Positions 37,272 to 46,711 of a stretch of 64,000 nt of DNA are shown piece after piece (position 1 is the first letter of the stretch; every line of letters begins with the position of its first letter). Source of the DNA: Gracilariopsis chorda (lineage: Eukaryota > Rhodophyta > Florideophyceae > Gracilariales > Gracilariaceae); NCBI GenBank assembly GCA_003194525.1, contig NBIV01000020.1:124001-188000 (forward strand), given 5' to 3'. The position numbers and the translations under genes are program-made. The notes beneath the pieces were generated by a model. It saw nothing but the letters and a program-made list of their open reading frames with translations. It was not told the DNA's origin and did not search any database.

Positions 37272-39452
37272 TCAGCAGGGGCTCCAGCATGCGTACTCCA
37301 CGTTTTCAACGATTGTTTCTGCATCTTCCGGCTCCACCTTTCCCATAGAACTTGTCGTGACAGGCACTCTTTGAACTCTAGCGCTGAATCGCTTTCCTTC
37401 CGCAGAATTGTCTCTCTGCATAAACAGGGCAGAAAGGGCTGGGGCAGCGGTCGGCGCAGGGTCCTTCTCTTTTTCAATCTCTGTGGGAGTGAGAGGTCGA
37501 CCAGGATAGCAAAAGGCGTCCGAGTCGGGAGACCAAGGGGTCATCGATGTCGCGAATTGATCAAAGAAGTTCAGACAGTGCATATAAATACCAGACATAA
37601 CAAACTTCTCATATCGCACGACCTTGTTGGACTCCAGATCAAAAGTGGCCCACTGCACAGCACCAACGCGGCTTCCTCTCAAAGATGTGAGGAATAGCAA
37701 CTTTGACGAGTCTGGGCTCCAGAAAAATGCGAGCACTCTGGTGTACGGAGTGCTGAGGATGATGTCAGCCTCGTTTTGAGGTCTCTTCAAAAGCCTGAAA
37801 TGCTGTGTATCAGCCACACTGTCTGGGGAGAAGTCACCAGTGCAGATGGAGAGCTCGTCGTCACCGGTGTTTGGATTGGTGACAAGCGTAGCAAGATATC
37901 TGCCGTTTGGTGATAACTTGAAAGACATGACACCCGAAAAGCGCGCAATTACTCTCTTGAGTTCGGGGTTATCCGCATCACACATTACAAGCTTGTTGGA
38001 CATATGCTCGGTGATGAGAGTTTCACCCCAGTGCTCATCGCGAACAGCAGGTGGTCTCTTTGGGAGCAATCGACGCAGCTTATCCTTCAATTCCTTCTCG
38101 GACTCTTCTTCTTGAAGAGCGGAGTTGGACACGGGTTCATCATTACGGGGCACATCGTCATCACTCTTGGCTGTCTTGGATGTGAAACCAAGGGACTCGG
38201 CGCTCTTGCGCAAGACGGTTTCAAGCAGTGAGCTGCCATTGCTAAGGAATTTTTCGAATGAAGCAATGCTGTCTTTGTTCTTGTCGTCTGCATCATTCCC
38301 TTCGGCTTCTCGTTGCAGCTGTTCTGGGCGGGTCTTGGCTCTAATTGAAGATTGCTTATTCATGAGATCCGTACCGGAAGGAGAATCGCGTTCAACAAAT
38401 ATTATGACTTCCCTTCCATCCTTACCGACGTTAGGGTGCCATTGCGGAGCTCCAAAGGAGCCTGCAGTAGTGGTGAGTGTCTTGTGCTCGCGATTATATG
38501 GACTGATAGGGACCAGAGATACTGTTGTTTTATCTCCCATATGAGCGACAATTCTGCTAGAGTCACGTGGGCAAATGTCATAGAGGAAAGGATGGCCATT
38601 AGCTAGGGGTCCCGTGACTGTCTCCATATCAAGTCCACCGCCGCCTGGCGGAGCAACGACCTGAATGGCAGATAGTGCGACGGTGGAAACCGAACTGTTT
38701 GGGTCATTCGACAGCAACGTGAGGCGGCGTCCGTCAGGGCTCCAGAAGTAAAAGAAAGGCGGCTTAACAAGAGGGATAGTGCAAACGACACTGCCATCAA
38801 ATGCATTCATAACAATTATTCTGGCGGAGCTGTCAGCAATAGCAAGCCCTCTTCCAAGGCGAGCAAGGTCAATAGTGAAGGAAATCTCAGTGATAGCGAC
38901 AAAATCGCCGCTCGGTGACCAGGTGGGCTGCAGATACACCGTGGGTGGGGCGTTTTTTTCACTGACCTCTGGGACGAGGTCGAGCTGAACGGCGCCATCT
39001 CGCGAGACAGTGGCGGCGCGAAGTGCATTCTCCGGATCTGCGCGACCGCGAAGTACGATGATTCGATCGACGCGTCGACCGGCATCTCGTTTGGAAAAAC
39101 GCTCGGTGAGGGTGGCAAGCTCATCGCGCAGACGAGCGGCGTCTAGAAAACGCTCATTGTCAACGGCGGCTTGTAACTCGGCGCGCTTGGCGAGCAGCGG
39201 GTCGGAGGTACGTGCGGCTTGTAATGCGTCTCGTAGATTGGCGGCGTCAGCGTAACGTTCTTGTAACACAGCGGCGGCGAGAGCGCGTTCGAGCCGGAGC
39301 AAACGCTCTTGCGTGGGGACCCCGACGGGCTCGCGGAGCTCGCGACGCGACGCCATGCAAGCGAGGTAGGGACGGCGTTGCTGGTGACGCTGCATTCGCG
39401 GGCGACGAAGGGGGGTGGTGCTCAAAGGAGGGAGGAAGGCGGACGGTGCCAT
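37272..39452 (-). CDS. Plastid-targeted UVR-motif and TolB-like beta-propeller protein
   Basis: 726 residues from ATG 39452. The first 40 residues are basic, Pro/Ser rich and without acidic residues, like a plastid transit peptide. Two UVR (UvrB/UvrC) motifs follow at about 50-115: LERALAAAVLQERYADAANL ending RDAL, then ELQAAVDNERFLDAARLRDE. Such motifs mediate protein contacts in Clp/UvrBC-type systems. The rest is a TolB/DPP-type beta-propeller with repeated WSP(D/S) strands (for example PTWSPSGDFVA, FYFWSPDGRRL and FFWSPDSSKLL) and a charged Lys/Glu/Ser insert at about 360-460. It stops at CWSPC, just where another propeller strand would begin. Either the last strand is short or an unrecognised 3' intron is missing. 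Plant plastids have UVR-motif proteins of unclear role; function here is unknown. Confidence 0.75.
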   Translation of the reverse strand: MAPSAFLPPLSTTPLRRPRMQRHQQRRPYLACMASRRELREPVGVPTQERLLRLERALAAAVLQERYADAANLRDALQAARTSDPLLAKRAELQAAVDNERFLDAARLRDELATLTERFSKRDAGRRVDRIIVLRGRADPENALRAATVSRDGAVQLDLVPEVSEKNAPPTVYLQPTWSPSGDFVAITEISFTIDLARLGRGLAIADSSARIIVMNAFDGSVVCTIPLVKPPFFYFWSPDGRRLTLLSNDPNSSVSTVALSAIQVVAPPGGGGLDMETVTGPLANGHPFLYDICPRDSSRIVAHMGDKTTVSLVPISPYNREHKTLTTTAGSFGAPQWHPNVGKDGREVIIFVERDSPSGTDLMNKQSSIRAKTRPEQLQREAEGNDADDKNKDSIASFEKFLSNGSSLLETVLRKSAESLGFTSKTAKSDDDVPRNDEPVSNSALQEEESEKELKDKLRRLLPKRPPAVRDEHWGETLITEHMSNKLVMCDADNPELKRVIARFSGVMSFKLSPNGRYLATLVTNPNTGDDELSICTGDFSPDSVADTQHFRLLKRPQNEADIILSTPYTRVLAFFWSPDSSKLLFLTSLRGSRVGAVQWATFDLESNKVVRYEKFVMSGIYMHCLNFFDQFATSMTPWSPDSDAFCYPGRPLTPTEIEKEKDPAPTAAPALSALFMQRDNSAEGKRFSARVQRVPVTTSSMGKVEPEDAETIVENVEYACWSPC

Positions 39453-40377
39453 TGTGGGGTTGTGGGAGGTGGGAGGAGAATGGAAAGGAAATGGAGCGGA
39501 AGGCGGACAAGGACGGAGGCAGATAGCGGTGGGGGTTGGAAGCGCAGTGCACAGCTATGCAGACCAGCTGCTCGTTTATTTGCTGCGAGTGTGCGATCTG
39601 CGAGGTGCAGCGCGGGTTGTGATTTGCTTGTCACAGCGCGTGCGCACATCACTCAAACACGCTGAGATCTTTTGGATAAAGATATGATACTGAGCTTTAG
39701 CCAGTTGCGCTCTGCGAGTGCAATATTTGGCCATTTCGCTATATCCACTCACGGGCAGATATGCCTTGCCAGAGCCCGCTTAGCTTACCTTTGTGCTTGG
39801 GACGACCTCTGTGAAACGAAGATTAGGAAACACGTCTTAAAGATAACTCGATGGTGAACTTTCCCCTAAGGTAATTCGCATGACATCCCCATACGGGGAG
39901 TGGGCCCGCAACACTAACAACTCGCAGGTGAACGGTGAGACACTATCTGCGGGTATAGGATGGAACCGTTTGCCGACTGAAAAGGCGCGCGAGAAACATA
40001 TCGAGCCCCGCGTTTGCATAGCATACCAGGCTGCTGGTGTTCCCGTTTCTCCCCCGGAGCGCGTCAAGCATCCGTGAGCACAACAAACAATCATGTTCAG
40101 TAGAATTCGTCTCATGACTAAGATAGACACTGCAGTATCATTCCGGTGTGAAGACGCGAAGCACAGAGCGTAGCTCGCCAAGGTCTTGTATCTCACTGCA
40201 GAACAAGCACAAAATACATTCCTCGCAAGTAATGAAGAACAAAGGGTAGGAGTAGAGCACTCTTGGCGATAGACAATTTTGAACACTCGCATTTACATAT
40301 ATATAAAACGCCAGCAAGAAAAAAGAGCAATAAGCAAGGATGAACGCTTGATACGACAAATGGTCTTCCCCGCGTCA
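39453..40377. other. Spacer upstream of the UVR gene
   Basis: 925 bp. The first 100 bp is a C-rich leader on the minus strand. About 39.88-40.08 kb is a GC-rich island with short hairpins (for example TCCCCATACGGGGA) set in AT-rich sequence. No gene supported. Confidence 0.45.
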
Positions 40378-41979
40378 TCAAGTCGTCTTCGGAAGATTAA
40401 GGCTCATCTCTTGTGCGATAGGAATATGCACGACACCAGCAGAAGAGCTTGGAGTAGTTGAAGCCGAATAGTCCGTTGACGCCCCTGCAGCAGGCCCCAC
40501 TGCGGCAGGCGATCCGGCAGGAGCAGAAGACGAAGCCTTAGCAGCCGAAGAAACGCTCATAGGCGAACCCGTAACAGCTGAAGACGGCACAGCCCCTGGC
40601 GAAACAGGTGGGAAACTTGCCTCATTTGCCCAGCTTGGAGGCGGTTGGACCTGATCATCAGGCGTGGTGTCGTCACCCTTTCGCTTTAACTCTTCCTCAA
40701 CGCTTGATTTCATTAATGACTTGTAGCCCAATTCGGACGGGAACTTCATTACATGATACGCATCATATGCAATCTGGGCAATTTGACGCGAGGCGTGTTC
40801 CGCTTGAGGGCCGTACTTTGCGCCTGCGACAAGCGCGGCAGTATCGCCAGTGTTCGCCATAAAAAGTCTGACATTCTTATCGACGGAGACGTAAATGCGA
40901 CCTGCAGCAAGACATCCAGAAGCGATTTGATCATAGAAACCACGTCTGATACTACGTTCTGGAGCGCTTGCAAGCGGTTTAGCAACGGTTTTTGTAACGC
41001 GTCGTCCAACTGTACAGGCGATTTTGTCGGTTGTAGCAACTGCAACCTTTGCTACGGCTCCAACAACTTTTTGGGTTGTGCCGAGTACGCCGGCAGTGGC
41101 TCGACCGCCTATGTTGAGATCCTTGGCTGCACCCCTGTTGCGATTGGAGACTGCGGTGGAGTGCTTCTCGCTGAGATAACGTTGAGTTGTGTTGTTGGCG
41201 CGATTGCTGACCTTTTCGATCACGTCGACGACATTGTCACCGATCTTGGTGAAGACGGTGCTTTTTGGCGGTGGAAGCGGTGGCGTGGTCGGCAGAGATG
41301 AAGTGGATGAGGTGGTAGATTCAGATAGTCGTGCAGGCGGGAGAGAGCCCTCGGGCTCCTTCCATGTGCAGAACCATTGCAAGAGGGCGATGAAACCTTC
41401 AACGTGCTTGGGAGGAGTGGATGGATGTAAGGCAACTACAAAACGGCGATTGTCCACACGGATGCGGAATGCATCTTGAGCGATGCGACGGCATGAGGTA
41501 GACGGCATGAGCGGAAAGTTGTAGGAACGAGTGTTGATGAAGGCGTAGTAGAGCATGTTGGCGTTCGGTTGGGACGGGTCTGTGGCGAGCGGGCCCTGTA
41601 TGACGAGGAGCGGGGCGGAAGGCTGCGGGGGCGGAAGCGGTGGGACTCCATGGAAATTGTGGTGTTGCGGAGTATTTGGGTGGAGCTTCTCGGTAATGGT
41701 GGCGTTGAGCTCGATGAGCACCTCGAATCCTGGCGGAAGCGGCTCGGATTGGAGCGGTTCGGCGGGGGCCGAATGCGGGCGGTGAGTGGGTCTCGGTTGG
41801 GGTGGGGGGACGGGTGGGTTAGGACGGGACGGACGACCGGGTTGGGGATAGGAGCTGGGAACGGGTTGAGGCGGCTTTGGAGATGGTGGGTTGGTGATAT
41901 TGGGGTGCAGGGAGGGCGTTGCTGGGGCTTTCGAGGCTTTTCGGGGCGTTTTGGAGGCGGTGCGTGGCTTGGAACTCAT
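40378..41979 (-). CDS. Spartin / senescence-domain protein
   Basis: 533 residues from ATG 41979. The first 130 residues are basic and very Pro-rich (low complexity). A beta-rich region at about 85-205 (FEVLIELNATI, PLLVIQGPL, YYAFINTRSYNFPL) ends in a Trp-containing helix. The senescence/spartin-associated domain lies at about 240-430: repeated Ala/Val/Gly helices (GTTQKVVGAVAKVAVATTDK and TVGRRVTKTVAKPL), then RRGFYDQIASGCLAAGRIYV and KYGPQAEHASRQIAQIAYDA, matching the AAKC...KYG..AGEATHHAVDSA.N block of spartin. The tail is Ser/Ala/Pro rich. Family members bind lipid droplets and membranes (animal spartin, plant ERD7). It diverges from the YIP1 gene. A minus-strand CATAAAAG at 42061-42068 may be its TATA box. 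Confidence 0.78.
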   Translation of the reverse strand: MSSKPRTASKTPRKASKAPATPSLHPNITNPPSPKPPQPVPSSYPQPGRPSRPNPPVPPPQPRPTHRPHSAPAEPLQSEPLPPGFEVLIELNATITEKLHPNTPQHHNFHGVPPLPPPQPSAPLLVIQGPLATDPSQPNANMLYYAFINTRSYNFPLMPSTSCRRIAQDAFRIRVDNRRFVVALHPSTPPKHVEGFIALLQWFCTWKEPEGSLPPARLSESTTSSTSSLPTTPPLPPPKSTVFTKIGDNVVDVIEKVSNRANNTTQRYLSEKHSTAVSNRNRGAAKDLNIGGRATAGVLGTTQKVVGAVAKVAVATTDKIACTVGRRVTKTVAKPLASAPERSIRRGFYDQIASGCLAAGRIYVSVDKNVRLFMANTGDTAALVAGAKYGPQAEHASRQIAQIAYDAYHVMKFPSELGYKSLMKSSVEEELKRKGDDTTPDDQVQPPPSWANEASFPPVSPGAVPSSAVTGSPMSVSSAAKASSSAPAGSPAAVGPAAGASTDYSASTTPSSSAGVVHIPIAQEMSLNLPKTT

Positions 41980-42385
41980 TTTGAAAGCTGTGGCGAAGTG
42001 GGGGACGGCGGAGCGATGCGCAGAGGTACGACAATTGGAGCGGGGTGGCGGCGTGGCGGCCTTTTATGAGCGTGAGGAGCAGAAGGCATTTCTGAAGATG
42101 CCAGCTCGGCCGGATGAGCGCTGTTATCTTTCTTTCTCAGCGTTGCACGCGGCGCGCGCGACCAATCGTAGAGCGACGCGCACGCCGACGCGTACCGAAA
42201 GCGCCGTGCGCCATGCGCCGCCCGAAGCTTACATTGTACGTGGCCACGTGGCGCGAAGTGGTGCGTCTGTTTCGTGTGGCGCGCCGTCAGCTGCGCGCTT
42301 TGGTTGCGTTTCGACTGTGCGATTCGCGTTGCGGCGGTTGTGACTCGCTCAGCGCCGTCAGCGGCGCATACTTCGACGTTCGACA
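41980..42385. promoter_or_regulatory. Divergent promoter (spartin-like / YIP1)
   Basis: 406 bp with a TATA-like CATAAAAG on the minus strand (42061-42068), 82-89 bp before the spartin-like start codon, and a palindromic ACGTGGCCACGT with the G-box core CACGTG at 42245-42250, about 140 bp before the YIP1 start codon. Confidence 0.5.
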
Positions 42386-43267
42386 ATGAGCGCCTCGTCG
42401 TCTGCCGCGTCGGCGTTTGCCGCCCCGCCGCAGCCGAGCGGCAATCCGTTCAGCGCTGCGTATTCCCCCGTCTCCGCGGACGACGCCCCGTCGCGGAATC
42501 CCTTCGCGCTTTACGACGACGGCGTCTCGGACGACGGCGCAGACACCGGTCATTGGGAGACTGAGCCCACTGGAACTCGTTCGGAACCACGCTTTTACAA
42601 CCCTCGATTTTACGCCGCTTACTTTGATATCACCGTGTCTGACTTGGCCACCCGCTTGTTTCGCGCCCTCGTGCCGTACAAGCCGCTGCTTGGCTGGGTG
42701 GACGCGGACGAGGATGAGACTGGCGGTACCTCCGTGCCGGACCTGTATGCCCCGGTGTGGGTTACCACCACCCTCGTCCTCGCGCTCTCCATGGGCGCCA
42801 AATGCGCACACTTTCTGGCCAACGTCTTTCGCAAGAAGGAGACCACCTCATTAACGCCGTCCATCTCGTCTGTTGAGTTCTCGCGTTTGTGGCAAGCAGC
42901 CTCCGTGCTTTATTTTTACGTCTTTGTGTTTCCCGTCCTTCTCACGCTTTTCCAATGCCTGTTTGCAAAGCGTTCCATCGCCCAAACGTCCGTGCGCTCT
43001 CATCCGCTCGTGGGCACTGTTATGGTGTATGGCTATTCCATGACCCCCGTTGTTGTGGCTGCTTGTGTTTCTACCCTACCCATTCGAACTGCTCAGGTCT
43101 CTTCTATGGCCGTTGCGTTTTGCATCGGTGCCTTTGTTATTATGCTCAACTTGTGGAGAGACGTTTCTGTTCAACATCGATCATTGACCTACTTTGTTCG
43201 CTTGTTGGCTGTGCTCGCGCATGTCGCTGTCGGTGTTGCTCTTGTCTTTATCTTCTTCTTGACATAA
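42386..43267 (+). CDS. YIP1-family (YIPF1/2-like) Golgi membrane protein
   Basis: YIP1-domain membrane protein of the early secretory pathway, 293 residues from ATG 42386. The cytosolic N terminus (about 100 residues) is Ala/Ser/Asp rich with NPFSAAYS and NPFALYDD. The family motif PDLYAPVWVTTTLVLALSMG matches the PDLYGPFW.ATTL block that opens the Yip1 domain. Five hydrophobic segments follow, including GTVMVYGYSMTPVVVAACVS, which matches the conserved YGYSL..Y.P motif. YIP1 proteins bind Rab GTPases and shape ER-Golgi membranes. The stop codon is only 22 bp from the convergent stop of the next gene. Confidence 0.9.
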   Translation: MSASSSAASAFAAPPQPSGNPFSAAYSPVSADDAPSRNPFALYDDGVSDDGADTGHWETEPTGTRSEPRFYNPRFYAAYFDITVSDLATRLFRALVPYKPLLGWVDADEDETGGTSVPDLYAPVWVTTTLVLALSMGAKCAHFLANVFRKKETTSLTPSISSVEFSRLWQAASVLYFYVFVFPVLLTLFQCLFAKRSIAQTSVRSHPLVGTVMVYGYSMTPVVVAACVSTLPIRTAQVSSMAVAFCIGAFVIMLNLWRDVSVQHRSLTYFVRLLAVLAHVAVGVALVFIFFLT

Positions 43268-43289
43268 ATCCCGTGCATATTGTATCTCT

Positions 43290-44231
43290 TCACTTCAGCC
43301 CTGGTCTCTCGAGCTTGGTCGTCTTTGGCTCCTCTTGTTCGTGCTGCGGAGAAGCACGCTCCGCCGGTTTCCTGTTTCTCAGTCGTTGATAACTGTCCCA
43401 TTTTTCGCTGTTCAACATGAACAACAAAACTGCAACTACCGCGCGTCCTGAGTACATCCAAAACATAAGCGTTCGACACACAACCAACACTGCTCGTTCG
43501 TACCCCCGTGCTGCTTTCTTGCGTGCAACACGCTCATGCAACACGTACACCACCCAATGCATTTCGGTGAACGGTCTCAACAAGAAGGCAGTGTTCACTT
43601 CAATCAGGGCGTACAACAACATCTGTACCATTAGCCCCATCTCTTCCATACAAGACCCCTTCCAAACGCTGGCTACTGCCATGCTTTTCAAACGCTCGAT
43701 GTAAGATTGTGGTAATCTCTCTTGTTCGGCCCCAGTTATTAACCAGCTCATGTATCTTGGTGATGGTAACACTGTTTCCTCTTGCCACTCTGGGACGACC
43801 TTATGTGCTGTTGAAATAAACGTATACACCCTTCGAATGGTCTTCCTGTCCGGTGTGTGCGCGAAAAAGCACTCCACGTCTACTTCGACCAACGAGTAAG
43901 CGCTCATTTCGGGCCGTCCTGAAACGCATTCACTTTTCTTCAACCTCTCCCAGCTGGCCTCTGAGCATATTCTATACACTACGCCGTAGACCTCGCCTCC
44001 CTTTCGCGGTCGTATCGAGGCAAACGCAGGCTCTGCTGGCGCGCATCCTCTGTGATGAAAGCATAGCTCCCAGTCTTGTAGATATGCGTTCCATACGTCA
44101 CTGTATTCAACCGCCACCGTATCCGATGTGCGATTGTACCCTATTGTCCCACGAGTCCCCATTTTCGCACGCGACATGTTTGCACCGTAGCCAAAGTACA
44201 AAACCTCAGACCATGATGATTCATTAGCCAT
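43290..44231 (-). CDS. GGCT/AIG2-like gamma-glutamylcyclotransferase with membrane-spanning tail
   Basis: 313 residues from ATG 44231. The N-terminal 185 residues are a gamma-glutamylcyclotransferase-like domain: VLYFGYGANMSRAKM matches the Y-F-A-YGSN-M substrate loop; GEVYGVVYRICSEASWERLK matches the strand and helix that lead to the catalytic acid, probably the Glu of KKSE; YSLVEVDVECFF and SPRYMSWLITGA match later strands. The family makes 5-oxoproline from gamma-glutamyl peptides in glutathione turnover and is usually a soluble protein of about 190 residues. Here about 125 extra residues add two or three hydrophobic helices (MVQMLLYALIEVNTAFLL and AVLVVCRTLMFWMY then VVAVLLFML) and a basic tail, so it is probably membrane bound. 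ACCAACGGTA lies 57-66 bp upstream of the ATG. Confidence 0.8.
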   Translation of the reverse strand: MANESSWSEVLYFGYGANMSRAKMGTRGTIGYNRTSDTVAVEYSDVWNAYLQDWELCFHHRGCAPAEPAFASIRPRKGGEVYGVVYRICSEASWERLKKSECVSGRPEMSAYSLVEVDVECFFAHTPDRKTIRRVYTFISTAHKVVPEWQEETVLPSPRYMSWLITGAEQERLPQSYIERLKSMAVASVWKGSCMEEMGLMVQMLLYALIEVNTAFLLRPFTEMHWVVYVLHERVARKKAARGYERAVLVVCRTLMFWMYSGRAVVAVLLFMLNSEKWDSYQRLRNRKPAERASPQHEQEEPKTTKLERPGLK

Positions 44232-45254
44232 TTTGGACGACGGTGGATGTCACGTCTTGAAGCATGGAAGAGGTTTGAGCAAATCTAACCAACGGTAAGT
44301 GCTTATATGCAGGTGATGACTCCTGTCATTGAAAAGGGGAGGAGTTTAGAGAGGAAAACAGTACCGCTGGTAACCATGAGAGACAAAGGGTTAGCAATCC
44401 GCTACCCGCAAACCAGCATATCTAGTCAATGGAATAGAAATATCTTTGGTCCCGTCAGTTCCACCGCAGAGACCTCAGACAGCGATGGCCGGAAAGCGCT
44501 TCTTCCTTTAAGAAGTCGTATCATGTGTCCTTTCAGTCAAGTTTAAGAGCGCTACTCTTTAAATCCACCCGCCAAAGCATGCTCAGAATCCATGCCCCGT
44601 TGAAATGAGACTCTGGAATTCTACGTACCCCTTAGGTATCATAAGGGCGCCATATGAGTTGGACCGTCTATAATTATTACGTCCAAACTTCTTGTTTTTG
44701 GACCCATCGGTGTCCAGCCTTTTGTGAACTAGTTTTCGCATCGAATGCATATAGCTCAAAAGCATGCCTTGCCGATCCATTTTCCTTTGTTCAATGTTTC
44801 ATCGAGACCAAGATGGACACCCATGACGCGGAGACCGACATGTTTTGGTTGAGTTTATTGGTATGGGCGGACAAAGACTCACTGCAACTTCGACGTACTA
44901 GGTCTGTGAGCATGCCTCTGCCTCATGGGCTGAACCCCCGAGGCAGACCTGGCCGCAAATCTGTTTTGCTTCGCCCAGAATCGTATTGGCGGACATTTTA
45001 GTACACCACTGGGGTCGGGTGAATGAATGCAGCGTACCTTTTTAACGAGGTCCACTGGGTGATCCCCTGAATCTCCTCATCGCTTTGTTAGTCCAGCAAA
45101 AAGCGAGTTTGCGCCAAGTCCAGATGAGTTGTTCTTCTAATTCCTAATACGCGGTAGAGTTTTCTTTATGAAAAAGCTCTCTTCGTTGAGCACTCGTACT
45201 CGTCATTTCAGGGCATTTACTGTTACCAAAGGTACAGCTTCAAGTTCAAATGCG

Positions 45255-45420
45255 TTCCTATATTCTTATCCTTGGTATGTGTTATTGACATCGCTGGACC
45301 CCTTCCACGAATTGAAACAGACTCTGGTGAGCATACGCTTCTCTCTCGATGAGGGCCATGCCAGTTGACAATGGTTCAGAAAATGTGGATCTCGTTCAAA
45401 GACCTGGTAGCAGAATCTTC
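45255..45420 (+). mobile_element. Degenerate retroelement integrase relic
   Basis: One + frame reads VIDIAGPLP near 45280-45306, resembling the first catalytic-Asp block of LTR-retrotransposon integrases (H-x-D-x-x-GPLP). A frame-shifted stretch soon after reads PVDNGSENVD near 45360-45392, resembling the second catalytic block (DNGSEF). The spacing is much too short and stops intervene, so this is a deleted, dead fragment. Confidence 0.35.
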
Positions 45421-45554
45421 TTGGACATGAGTGCATAGATGTCAGATTAGAACACCATGGATCTTGTAACAAAGTCGTTCTGGGTTTACTGGAAGTGGTT
45501 GCCCAAGCGGTCGATGGTCTTTCTCTCCAATCCCACCAGCGCCGACGCGCGGCT

Positions 45555-45648
45555 TTTCTCTTCTTCTTTATTGTGGTCAACAGCTTTCTATTACTAAGCT
45601 GAAGGAGAGCTTTCAGCAAAAGCCCTCTCTCTTCAGGAAAGCCAAATG
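45555..45648 (-). repeat. Dispersed repeat K, copy 2 (inverted)
   Basis: Reverse-complement copy of 26315-26412 with the same AATAAA then AAG end. About 85-90% identical over about 90 bp by eye. Confidence 0.6.
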
Positions 45649-45724
45649 TTCTTGGCCTCAATTGGAGATCCGTCTGCGTTCTCATTTCGCTCCGCCCCCG
45701 GTGAAAAGGGATCGGAGTCAGGCC

Positions 45725-45770
45725 CACCACGTGAAGGCGAGATGCATGTGCATCTCACCTTCACGTGGTG
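45725..45770. repeat. 46-nt near-perfect palindrome with two G-boxes
   Basis: Arms of 22 nt with one mismatch and a 2-nt centre. Left arm: 45725-45746 (CACCACGTGAAGG, C, GAGATGCA). Right arm: 45749-45770. Each arm carries a CACGTG (45728-45733 and 45762-45767). Confidence 0.9.
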
Positions 45771-46162
45771 TGGCTTTTATACGCATTCCATCGCGCAGTT
45801 AGGCGCGTATGCACCAGAGTTCTGCAGACCTAAGCGGGTTATGTTGTTACTAATCGATATTCAACTGCGCAGCTCTGCGAATCTCATCAGTTTCGAGCCC
45901 GTTGTAGACTATCAAGTACGTTATCACCAACCCAAACGGTTCCTAATCGATAACCAGCTGCGTAGCTTTGGAGCCTTCACGAACTTAGAGCCTCACGTAA
46001 CAGACACGTAGTGTTGCAACCCAGCTGGCGTCAATTTTCAGTTGCTTCACCTCGATACATCTCTATCGCATCTATGGCTAATCTCTTCCATACCCCGCAA
46101 ATTCAGAGACATCGAAAGTCTTTGTCGCAGATCTCAAATTCATTGTGTGTGTGTGTGCTTTT

Positions 46163-46184
46163 GGGCACATGCCACTAATTCCGA
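46163..46184. repeat. Repeat C, 22-bp match to 63814-63835
   Basis: GGGCACATGCCACTAATTCC followed by GA, matching 63814-63835 with one difference. A (GT)n run lies just upstream (46145-46157). Confidence 0.6.
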
Positions 46185-46195
46185 GGGAACCGTGT

Positions 46196-46319
46196 TAACT
46201 ATCTAGAAGTAAACGGCAAATCATGTAGTCGACGGCTCAATTCCCATAGCAGGCCCAATCGCACTCCATTTTGGCTTCCTAGTCCGACGTAACTTTGATC
46301 ATGTTTTGTAGCCTTTTCA
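46196..46319. repeat. Dispersed repeat B, copy 2
   Basis: Same orientation as 24451-24575, about 75% identical by eye. Confidence 0.6.
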
Positions 46320-46462
46320 AATTCTCCTCTATCTCAAGTGATTCAGTACGGAGATATGACAGCCAGTTACTTGTGCCACAGCATGCTTTCGATTAACAGC
46401 TCTAATTGGGTAAGGGTGATATTCAATTAGAACTAACAAAAACCTTGAAGTATCTCAAGCAA

Positions 46463-46495
46463 ACCGAAGATGATGTTTCCGATATCATCTTCGGT
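46463..46495. repeat. Inverted repeat, 12-bp arms
   Basis: ACCGAAGATGAT (46463-46474) and its exact reverse complement (46484-46495) around a 9-nt loop. Confidence 0.85.
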
Positions 46496-46711
46496 CACTA
46501 CTGTTCATGAAAACTCTACCCATGAAGCAGCACCGGCTCTCTTAATTGATACGAAACAAAAGTGCTCTTGAAAAAATCTTGAACGCAAGAAAGAGGCATG
46601 TCCAAGAAGAAGGAAAGAATGACAGAAAAATGAATGAAGCCGTGTGCACTAACAAGTTTGCAGGTTTCAACCTTGTTCTTAAAGATCTCGAAGAGTACTT
46701 TTCGTCCATAG

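Noticed and set aside
37076-37477. 133-codon frame and a frameshifted extension of the UVR protein past CWSPC
   Set aside because: A one-base shift would add a hydrophobic tail, but I see no slippery site or splice signals and no homology support.
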